Of a DNA stretch of 64,000 bases, positions 24,030 to 36,000 are shown piece by piece (within the stretch, counting starts at the first letter, position 1; every line of letters begins with the position of its first letter). The notes beneath the pieces are model-generated. The model was given only the letters and a program-made list of their open reading frames with translations. It was not told the DNA's origin and made no database searches. The stretch lies in contig NC_134745.1 in the NCBI RefSeq assembly GCF_050436995.1, forward strand, positions 4,030,001 to 4,094,000. The letters are read 5' to 3'. The stretch is from Anticarsia gemmatalis (lineage: Eukaryota > Arthropoda > Insecta > Lepidoptera > Erebidae). Made by a program: the position numbers and the translations under genes.

Positions 24030-27000
24030 ATGGTCTTCGAGTACCCCGACGTCAGGAGGGACGAGAGCGTCGTCGACGATTACCATGGCACTAAGGTAAG
24101 ACTAATCATTTACTACTTTGTTTGTATACGATAGCCGCTTTATTCATTTTATTGAACAGCCAATTTTAAAAATTTAAGACTGAACCTGCCATGGATATAA
24201 TTATCGAAATACGAATGTAAACAACTCTTGATTGGCTTAAACATGTGTACGCATTGAATTTCATTAACCCACTAGTATAAATTGTTCCGATAGTACTGAT
24301 ACAACGCGATATGCGTGTAATCGATTAAGCGATAAGTACAAAGGCACAGGACTAATTGTGTTAGAGCTGAGACTAGCTCGTAATACTCGCCGGTCTAATA
24401 GTCTAAACACATGATTAGTATACGTCACGCTATGGCGACTAATCAGTGAATTATGGTCAAAGGTCACGTGTTTTAGCGCCTAACAATACGCGACGGTCCA
24501 GTTTTATCATCACAAAAAACCTATCAGTCGTTATGTGACGTAATTCTAATATATTTTAGGTACATATACGTATTTTATGTTGAGGTAAATTGCGTATTTA
24601 TTCGAGGGAGATGTCGCCTATAAAAGCTTTCGACGGCGGCTAAACTAGTTAGCATAAATATACGTTCACGTCAAAATAGAATACCTTAAGGGCAAGCATT
24701 ACCATATAAACCGGACAAGTTTAATATTTTTTGTATAAACTGTATAAAGTTTTCTTTACATGGGAAGGCAATGCATACTATTTAAGTGGAATTCACTGCA
24801 TAACAAAATATCCACATTGACTTTTTGACGTTCAAAATATTGGAATCATAATGATTTCCGTATACATTACCATGAAAACTGTCTCTACTTATCTAAAATT
24901 TAAGAAATTGAAGATAATATTCATGAATATAAATGGAATACGACGTATATTATGTTTGATAAAGTTGTCTAATATATCATTATCTGTGACCGTCGCATTG
25001 TCCTCCCCAATTACCGCGCAAACAAAAATATATTCTATCGTAATTTTTATCAAATATCGTGTAAAATAAAGAGGAATTGTTTTTAAATAATCAATCAAAA
25101 CACGTCATTTAAAATTACTGTACTTGGTAAAAAAGCTTAAAAACATATCCGGGGTCAATGTTTCTTGTTAGGCGGTTAGATCAAAGTTAGTAAAAAGCTC
25201 TGAACGAACGTGTATGTATGTTTTTTGTACAGCCAGGTTTTAATAGTTTTATTTTAATAGCTAACAAACACCGTGTAATTTTATTTTCCTTAATGGAAGA
25301 AACTCTTTCTGGCGCTGATTAATGACCATAATCGTTTTCTAGTTTCGTTTTTGGTAAAATTGCTGCCACTTTTTCCGTCGCATAGTATATCTAAAAGCTG
25401 TAAGATTTTCCTTCCTATTATATAATTCATCCAAACATTGCCACATAAACTTTTTTACTACTTTCTCAGTTCTTTCTTTATAACATGTAGCAATTTTTGC
25501 ACATTTCCAAAAGTAAAGAAAAAAAAATTCTTGAGTGAAATCACTAACCTTACTTTCATACCTAATTATAAGGAAACGTGTATTGTATATAAAAATGTTG
25601 TTAATTTTCTGGTTAAGTATGTAGAAGTTCAAATCACACGTGAAGAATATGCCTATAGACCGACTTGTAGAACAAGTTGTAGTTCTGTGCGGCCATATTA
25701 TAAACATGTCCAGTTTTCTGCATAACTAACCAATTAAACCGTTCTTGAAAGGGCGAATTAAGCCTTAAGCCTAGCCTTAGAGCCCGGTCACACGTGATGA
25801 ACGCGCGTTATTAAACGTTGAACGAACAACTAAAAGCATTTTATTCAAGCTAAGGGTTGTCATATGAATGGTATCTGTAACTGATCAGTTAATTGATTTA
25901 GTGTCTCACTGCTGGGGAAAAGGCCGCAATAAGCGCTCTATTGAATATCAAATTGCTTCTATAATTCGCTATGTTGGGCATCTTTGATTTATCCAAATCA
26001 TTTCTCTTCTCCGTTAAAACCTCCCTCATCTCAGCCGATTATCTTGCGGCACCCATAATTTAACATTTTTTGAACCCATGACTGTCCATCACCCAGTGGG
26101 CCAGGGTCTCCACCCAATCGAGGAACGGGTTTAGCCTTGAGTTTTGCCTTACTGTGCCTTGTCTTGTCTTGCCTTGCCATTGATATATGAAGAAAAATAG
26201 ATTCCACAAGACACAGGAAAGCTAATAGTGTAGTAGGGACGTGACTAGCAGCAATGTTTGCTATCGTTCTTAGAATCATCACACGCTCTGAATGTATTAA
26301 CTCCTTTCCTCATAATGTTTCCTATAGACACGTTTAAATTATTAACTTGTTCAATGACGTCTATGTATAATTGATTTCCTTGTTGATGATAGCTTTTACC
26401 GTGATCACACAGATGCTACGATACTTATTTTCTTTCATTTTTGTAGTAACATTTCAGTATAGAATTTACATTTAAACCTTTGACAAATCTTTGTGTGATG
26501 AGCACGAGTATTTGTTCTGAGCCTGGATGTTAATGTATCTATATAAGTATGTATTTAGAAGTATATAAGTATGTTTATCAGTTATTTGGTTACCATAGTA
26601 CAAGCTCTGCTTAGTTTGGAATCAAATGACCGTGTGTGAGTTGTCCCAATATATTTATTTATTTATTTTACCGCCAGTAACACTTACCAAAATCGTAACC
26701 ACAATCGTATTTCCAGCAGAGCGCTCTTTATGGTGAGATGTCTTCAAATCGTAAGATTAGAAATGCGAACCATTTATTAAGTAAAAGCAACAAAAGATGG
26801 CTTTGCGCTCAAAGCAACTAAATAAAAATTAACAAGGGTCTGAAAGTTATCGTTTTAAACTTACTGTTATAATTTAACCATTTTAAAAACTGAATGATAT
26901 CGTTAGCTCAACTTTACTTCAAGCGAATAAGAAAGAAATGTTATCCAGTACTCGTAGTATTACAAAATTTACAGTTAGCATTCTAGCCACTTCAAAAAAA

Positions 27001-30000
27001 CTAGAAATCAATAAAACTAGATTGGAAAAACGGCACTAGGTGTAATAAAATTGGATCTGCAACGTTAGGCATCATTTGCACGCTAACATTTTATAGTCTC
27101 TAAAAACGATGTAACTGTTTCTGATATGAAATTGAAAAATCTACCTTCTTTTGGTGTAACGGTTTTGGTTTGAAGCAAACTCATTAATTTTAAGAACTCT
27201 CTTACAGGATTTAATTGAAAGTCCCTTATTATAAACTGTCGCTAGTCGAAAAGGATCCCTTTTAATGAAGAGGCCTCAACCTAACTAAACTAGTGATAAT
27301 TTCTATCTTCTCGGTTTTATGTGATGAGAACAGTTAAAATATAACCGAATAATAATACACGTAATCAGGGCTTGAAATTTATAACCGAGCAAGCACGCAT
27401 TAGTATTTTAATCAAACCTTTTTGTATAGTCACGATTTGAACACAGATTACAGTGAGTAATTTGATTCTCTAAGCACGCGATCGAGGAAGACGTTTAATA
27501 TTTGTTGCCATAAACTTCGTGTATTATTTTTTCAGTGAGGCAGAGCGCGCCATAAATCCTCTTTATATCCTATTGATCTCGCTGACAATGATGCTAAATA
27601 CCTAATGATACATCTGCATGTATGAATGTTAAGAGATTAAACGGGAAAAGTTTTCAAGGAAATCAACCAGTTGTCCTGGCATTGTCATTAATACTGCTTA
27701 GTTGTATCGGATTATTTTCTTTCCTACAAGATACAAACGTCATATTTTTTTTATGTGACGCGATGTCGAGGATAGAGCGAAGTGGAGGAGAAGTTAAGGA
27801 AGGCTGGCCATAAGGGAATATGAAAAAACAATCCGTATATTTTTAACAGACTAGGGGTTAGTGCTCTTTAAAAGATGTTTTAAGTATTTTGGGAAGAACT
27901 TTATAAATATAATCTATCCCTCCAGCTGTGCTTGTATGTGTTTTCTAAATATAGGTGATATTACAGCACTGGTTTAAATTTACAATAACTACGGAATCTA
28001 CGGATGTAACATATTATGAAAACATTATCGTTGCGTATGCGCATATTACGTTAGGTACGCTATAAATTATTGTTTAATATGCTTAGGTGCGGCGGACGGT
28101 GTTTATCGCTCAGATTTAATGCATTTATCAGAAAATGTGGATTTAAGTGTAAAGTTTTATATTACTTCATATCGTATAGCGATTCATTCAAGCATTGATT
28201 ATAATAATTTCACATAATTTTAGTTTTCGAAAAAGACAGAACAAAATCATATATGAAACCTTGCATGTCTGACAATTCTTTCAAACAGTTAATAGATCTT
28301 AGGGGATTTCAAGCTCCTAAACTGTATTTAGCCAGGGAGTTGAACTCTTGGCCTAATCCCTCTCTCATTCCCCTAGGAGATCCTAGCCTAGCAGCGGAAC
28401 AGTAATGGGTTAATATAAGTCAGTGTCTTTTAGTGACGTAAAATATAATTTATTATTATAATCATGATCCTGTGTGGTTAAGATCAAATGGCAGTATCAT
28501 TAACATATTGAACCGCAAAATGTATACAAAACATAGCTATTGCAGTTAATATTCCGAATGTACACCACAACCTTGCTCAATATTCTGAGAGTGAACGTAG
28601 TATACAAATAAGGTCTGGTACTGTTTAGTTACAAAGGCGGCGACAGATCTGTTGCGTATAATGTTAGTTCTTTAGTTATTTTGTTACATGTAGATGATAA
28701 TTAATAAATTAATAGGAATAGGGAACTCTTTTCGCCTAAGACGTTAGGAGATGACAGGAGGCCTTGGATTAACATCAGAACATGCTTTTACTTCCCGATT
28801 GCAGAGAGATCGCATTGCAGCCTTTATAAAATGGATCATCGCTAATAAGGATCGAAAAAGAACATAGAAATTATAATTCGTCAGTTACTTACGTAGCTTG
28901 TAATTTTTTATACTGCCTTGCTTGCTTTCATATCTTGCGGAAAGTTTTCGTATATTGTGCTACTATTCGGATCTATGAATATCAAGTCTGTTGCCACCTT
29001 AACATTATCAGTAAAATCAACAAGAAACCTGTTTTTTATTAAATATTCAATGATAGCTCATTGACCTCTTTTACAACAAATAGATTTTTTATAACTAAGA
29101 TGTTTTTTTAGCCTGAAATATTACGTATTTGTGGTTTTTTCCCTCGACGTTGATTTACACAGAATGTTGAATGTGAATTATTAAGCTGTCTCGCTGTGTT
29201 GATTGGAACGTGTTAATTAAGATAAATAACTTCGTCTTTAAGATTAAATGTAAGAGATAAAACGTAGTAATTGCCTTTACGGATCTTGAAAAATGTTCAC
29301 GATTGGGATGAATTCACTGCCTTAATTTTTTATTAAAATAGTTCAAGATTACCGAATGGCTTTTTTGTCGGCAAAGCAGCTCTAACGAGTACGGTGGAGT
29401 TGTATCGAAAACTTAAATAAAATTACTGAAATTCTAGACGTTCAGATTGCATTTAACATCGAATAACAAATAATCTTATATTATTTGTTTACAACATACA
29501 TATAGGCTGGTTACGCTATGGCTATTTACGATTACTATTGTCTCAGAGAATACAAAATGGATAAATAATAGTGCTTTAAGAAATTATGTTCTACAAGTTT
29601 AATCTCAAAAGTAATTTCAAGAGGAAACAATGAAGGTGTGTCATCGATCAAGATATAAAAATACCCTTTTGAATCACGTTGCTGTTTTAGTTTTATATAA
29701 AAATGTTATATTGTAAAATATATTTTTCATAAAATTGAAGAGTGTTCAATAAAGGTTAGTAATACGTGACCTCTCAGTTTTTAAGTTATGACGCGTGCTC
29801 TGCAAAATAAGGGCAGTTAACTTAACGCTTCAGGAAAACATCGTCATAAAACCTTTCCACCTCTAAACTTTTCAAAAAGCTTTAGAAGAGTAGTAGTTAA
29901 AATATATTTCACTGACAACTGACAATATCAATAAAAGCTTGTATGTGTGTGAAACTAATATTGCGCAGTTATTTTTAGAAAAGTTGTTAGATGCATAATT

Positions 30001-33000
30001 TATGATTAATGCTTGTCGCGCATATTTGCGTGGCCGACATTGTTTAGCGAAGCTGTAATTAAAATTTAATCCAGTAACGCAATTATATTATCATGACAGC
30101 TTGATTAAACACGTTTACTTTTTAATTAAGTCGTTTAATAATGATTTCTTGATTCAAGTAATTAATTAATTAAAATATCATGATGTTATGCTATTTATAG
30201 CGACTTTTTGAAGTAAATGATTTTATTTAAGTAAGGTCATTAGTGTCAAATCTCTTAAACAACTTCGGATAGGAGAATTACATGTCTTCCAAGAAGAGTT
30301 CCGATGTAAACTAGTGCATTGCATGTCACATTACACCAGTTTACTCGTTAATCTCATCAACTAACAAGCTAGGTAATACTACGTACCTACTTTAGGAGCA
30401 ATTCTTATATCCTTGGTAAAAAAACTAAAAACAACGTAAGGACAACCATATGCATACAATGGCCCAAATCTTACCAAACTCACAAAAACTGTCATACAAC
30501 AGTATGTCATGTACAATGTTTAAATTTTCAATCGAAAGTGGCTACAAACTTTAACGAGGGATGAACGAATCAATGATTGATTAAGAGGCATTTATTACTC
30601 TTTATCCCATGACTTTACCACTGCTGGGCAAGGGTCGTCTCCCGGACGAATAGACTGCTAAATGCACAATATAGGTCTACTCATTTCTATATCTAGGCAG
30701 TAATTATTCTCACTTGTCCACAAGAAAATTGTATCCAGCACTCAGCTGTCATAACCAGTTATAGTTAAACCTACTCCACGTGTATCGATAATTTGCTACA
30801 CTTAAATTATCCATAATTTATGTTTACAATCAGAACTTGCACGTGACTATTATCACTACATTGTAAAAAGTAAACTATTTTTGCGGTCAGCTGGGGAAAT
30901 AAAAATACTACGAATCGATTGTAATGAAAGGTTACAGAATCGTAAGATTTTGTAGTACCTACTATCTACCGTTTTCAGCTGATTAGTACCCTTCTTTCAT
31001 GCATATCGGCCAGTAATTTAATTTCTGTCTATTTAATTTCACCAACACATAGAAACTTAATAAAGTCCAGCCCAACTTATTTTATATAAAATCTTTTAGT
31101 TAATGGATTGACTAGAGCACTGAAACTACATTTCGTAGATAGTAGCTTTATAACAATGCCTGAATGGCGGTCTTTGATTTCCAGTACACACAGATGTTAT
31201 CTATCATTGACCTGGTAGGTCAGGCATCTCCATAATGTATTAGATTATTAATAGTATTGTTAACCAACAGATCATCGACCCATACCGTTGGCTAGAAGAC
31301 CCAGACTCGAACGAAACCAAAGAGTTCATAGAGGCAGAGAACAAAATCACACGGCCGTACCTGGACGCGTGCCCCGTGAAGCAGGACATCAACCAGAGGC
31401 TCACGGAGCTGTGGAACTATCCCAAATACTCGTGCCCCTTCAGGAGAGGGAACAGATACTTCTTCTTCAAAAATACTGGACTACAGAATCAGAAGTAAGT
31501 GACGACATTTTATTTGAATTTTCGTTTTGTATGCTGCCAGGTCTAAATTGCGATTTTTATAAGTAAAAAAGGAAATAATTTAGTCATTAAGTTTTTTACT
31601 CCATTTTGTTTAACTGTGTTTCTATTTTTGTATGATTAGCATAACGGTCGTGTTTTCGAAAGGAAAGTTTATAACGCTAATTTTAAATCTACGAGCAATA
31701 TTTCATTCTTAATCTATCACAAAAATATTTAAATTAGCTAAAATCAAGAGCGACAAGAAAGTTTACAAATGATGGCCACATAATATAATAATACTGGAAA
31801 ATCGAGATCAATAAGAAAGCTTTACAACAAGGACTATTTATACTAGAAAGTTGAACATCCATTATACGTATTCTAAATCAACATCTTTCGTTCGCAGTGT
31901 ATTATACGTACAAGACAGTCTTGAAGGCGAGCCCCGCGTGTTCCTGGACCCGAACACGTTATCAGAAGACGGCACCATCGCGCTCTCAGGCTCACGGTTC
32001 ACGGAGGATGGCAACACCTTCGCGTACGGCCTCTCCGCCAGCGGCTCAGACTGGATCACTATACATTTGAAAGATGTTGCCACAGGTAAAATTAAATTGC
32101 GTCTTGAACCGAGAGTGGTCCACTGTACAACAGTACTAGTTTCGATTTGTTTTGCCTAATCCTTAATCATCGATGTATTATTGTATGAAAATTAAATACT
32201 CAGTATATTTTAGCACCGTTCAGGCAGCGGCTATTAGGGCTGCCTCTGTACCAGTTAAATGAAAAATATTTCAATATGAAATCATTAGATAACAAAGTAA
32301 CGTGAAAATCATGCAGTCTGTTATAGATTGATGATGCACTGAAACTCCGTGGTCGCGATAAAATCTCGTCTCATCCTATCTACAAAGTTGTATTGGATCG
32401 CGATTCTAATAAAAAAATCTTATACAAAATACGGAAATATATCACAATTGCTAGTCATCACTCAAAAGTGCAAATCACTTATTTATTTCAGGTGAAGATT
32501 ACCCAGAAGTGTTAGAAAAAGTGAAGTTTGCATCAATGTCGTGGACGAAAGACAACAAAGGACTGTTTTATTCTGTAAGTACATTATACATACTGTCTTA
32601 ATAATAAACGCGTGTAAGCTCTGGTTACTGATACACTCTTTTGTCTGTTCTCATACATAGCTTTATTTCGTGTTTACATTGCGTTTATTAATTTTGACGG
32701 CCTCCGTGCTCGCCTCGCCACTACCAAAGCGTCGGGTCGTGGGTTCGATTCCCACACCGAACAAATATTTGTATGATCTACAGATAGTTGTTTCGGGTCT
32801 GGTTGTACTTTGTTTCCGCTGTTTGTAAATATCCCCGCGACATAAGAAATATTCTTAGTGCGGGATGTGTATTTTAAACAAATAGGAATAAGGATATGAC
32901 ACAGGTACATAGTCTGTAGACATATCTAATATATAAAATTCTCGCGTCACTGTTTTCGTTACCGTACTCCTCCGAAACGGCTTGACCGATTCTCATGAAA

Positions 33001-36000
33001 CTTTGTGAGCATATTGACTAGGTCTGAAAATTGGCTAACATCTATTTTTCATACATCTAAGCGACACATTTTTTTTTATATGGCGAAACAACGTTTTCCG
33101 GTTCAGCTAGTATAATAAATGTATATATTCGCAAGGAGAACTCCGTGCCATACTTGTGTTGTTAGCATTGATCTTGTCACGTTAAAGAACGTGTTGACCC
33201 GCGCACTGTGCCAATGTCGACCTGTGTTTACGTGATCATTGTATTACAAATTGAGATCTTATTGTGTTCTTGCCATGACATTTTATTGTAGTAGAATATG
33301 ATTTAGGCTAGGTGTTTAATAGAAAAAATGATCTGTAGTCAAAAGTTATGGTCCATCGATCACAGTCGATTACTATCATAACTGATGCTTTAGGGTTCGA
33401 TTTCCGTGTATTATTATTTTCTTCGGCGTCCGTAGAAATTGATTTTTTTTTTTCAGTTGTAGAATCTCCTTTTTTGTTCGTCGGTTAAATATGCTAACGT
33501 TTTCGAGTCATTATTTTTAGTTTATATCCCGTCGATCGTGGAGCGTGAATGATTAGGCATAGTAATATAGTATAATATGTGTATTTCACTCGTATCGTAA
33601 CTCGTAATGAATTCTATATTTTTTAGTACTCGATAGCATTACTTCATTATAGTTACATCTCAAAAGGTATTCGACGATTTAGAAATTTCTCTAAATCTCA
33701 GGTATATCATGCTGAGAAATCTGTGAAATCTCAAGTTTCGAAAAAAGTAATTCAAGAAATCCAATGCGATAAACCAAAGGTGCGTTGAGATCGTAGTTAA
33801 TAGACTACATAATAATATTAATATTTTTTTACTTTTATCTGTAGCTGTACTTGATACCAATGAACACAGAAGCGTGGGTGATCTCACCACTGTTAGCTAC
33901 GAATAGCCCGGAAGCAGCACACAATTATTATGTCCATATTTTATTTATTTTAAAAACTTTATATACACAGTATATATCTTAATGATTGGATTATTTCTAC
34001 CAGCCAACCTACATACTAGCTTATGCAGTATTAAATGGAGATAGTAGTTTTAGTTTGTTATTGATTAAATGTTTTGTCATCAGCGGTACCCAGACCAGAC
34101 AGGCAAGACGGACGGCTCGGAGACAGAGGTGAACCGCGACCAGAAGCTCTGCTACCATCGCCTCAACACGCCGCAGTCCGATGATGTCATCGTTGTAGAG
34201 TTCCCTGAAGAGCCGCTGTGGAGGATGTTAGTATACATGTGTTTTTATAACGTTTTCAATAGTTTTTTTATTGCAGAATAATTTTGTTATTGCATGTTCT
34301 TAGAAATGAGGAACAAATAAAGTGTATGGTATGGAAAATGTCCTTCAAAATAACTTTATACACATGAATGAATGAATTAACTATAAATCCTTCCCACGAA
34401 GTTAGTTTTGGTTAAGTAGATATGGTAGTATAAATTAGAATCTGTGTTCATGTTTGTTCAGAGTGTAATAATAATGTATAATTTACCTACAGTGACACTC
34501 ACACTCAAATACGAAGTGAAGATAAACCGTCGTATGTGTTTTATTTATTTTTTTATGTAACTACATTCGATAGTTATTCGATAGTACGTCACGGTATACC
34601 CCATCAGTATTATTGATACACTTTGAACAAACATTGCACCTTTAGTTTTAAATGTAGAGTTGTAATAGAAAATAGTACAGATCTACCAAACTACAGTATT
34701 TGAGTGTGTCCGTACTTTGTAAAAGGACATATAATTATGTAGTTGTTAAAACTCTAGAATCATACGAGTACGTATACGGATTCGCCCGTTCACAACTAAA
34801 ATGTACTCATAAAATTGTTTTAATTGAATTAACAATTTTTTTTTCAGTGGTGCGGAAGTAACGGACTGTGGCAAGTACCTGATAGTGTCTCCGGTGAAAG
34901 ACTGCAGAGACAACCTGCTGTTCTACGCGGACCTCAGCAAGCAGCCCGAGATCAACGGCAAGCTGCACCTCACGCAGATCGTGCACAAGTTTGAAGCTGA
35001 TTATGAGGTGAATATTAACAATATTACTGCTTTTTAATAATTTAAGTATTTAAATGGCATTTGGAGTGAACACATTGGGATTATTGTCCCTAATTACATT
35101 ATTTTTTCTTTTTGATAAAGCAGTTGCGTTAGGGAACCCTTTTTATTCTTGCTCTGCTCAGCGATAATCTTTAAAGTGATAACCCCTGTTAAGAATGAAT
35201 TAAGGAGCAATGATTATAAATTATTAGTGGGCAGATAAGCAAGCGAATATATTTGAGAAAGTTGATTAGAAAGTTACTTTATCTAAAATTATTGTTTTTA
35301 TTTCCAGTACGTAACAAACGAAGGCTCAGTGTGTATATTCCGCACGAACAAGAACTCACCTAACTACAGATTGGTCAAGATCGACCTGCACAACCCCGCC
35401 GAAGAGAACTGGCAGACTCTCATACCTGTAAGTAAATTTAAAACTAACCTTATCCTTATTAAAATAAAGTTTAATTCAGATTATTAACTGATAAATGGAA
35501 AATTGTTGTAGTTGGATGTAATTTCAGTGAAATGAGCTAATGTTATGTTTGTTTTGTGTTGCAGGAACACCCTAGCGACGTGTTAGACTGGGCGTCGGCC
35601 GTCGACAACGATAAACTGGTCATTCACTACGTCAGAGATGTTAAGGTAAACTTTATTATATAAATTCTTATTATTAACGTTGAATTTAGTTTCTAACTGT
35701 ACGTTGTTTTGTTTAAATTGTAAGAAATAAACGTTAAAAAAACAACAAGCCGTTCGAAAACAATACAAGATATATATATATATATATATGACTATTTTAA
35801 ATATTGTGACGTCGATCTTGGAAAACTCATTTTAGTCGTTACCATACAATTTAGCTCCACCCTTTCCTAATAATTTTAAAACGGTATAATAAAGGACGTA
35901 TTAGCTATATATCCGTGTCATAACAATGATTTTAATATTTTTACGTATATTTGCAGAGTGTATTACAACTACACAACATGAAGTCCGGCGAGCTGCTACA

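Larger units (their letters stand above)
24096..31270. other. Large PREP intron (7.2 kb)
   Basis: No exon is supported. It holds weak traces of dispersed repeats: a minus-strand repeat end at about 25895-26130, a LINE C-terminal remnant at about 27750-27815 and similar CAGCAGTGG-type ends near 28360-28425 and 30605-30650. The size suggests room for regulatory sequence, but none can be pointed to. Confidence 0.6.

Noticed and set aside
25339..25707. 122-codon minus-strand frame, Lys- and aromatic-rich
   Set aside because: Overlaps a plus-strand frame, is AT-driven in composition, has no recognisable domain and sits in a PREP intron.
27622..27813. 63-codon frame with a hydrophobic segment
   Set aside because: Its end overlaps a LINE remnant read in another frame; no other evidence of a gene.
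32741..32753. tRNA gene
   Set aside because: Only the B box is tRNA-like; no cloverleaf is visible, and the flanks match a SINE.
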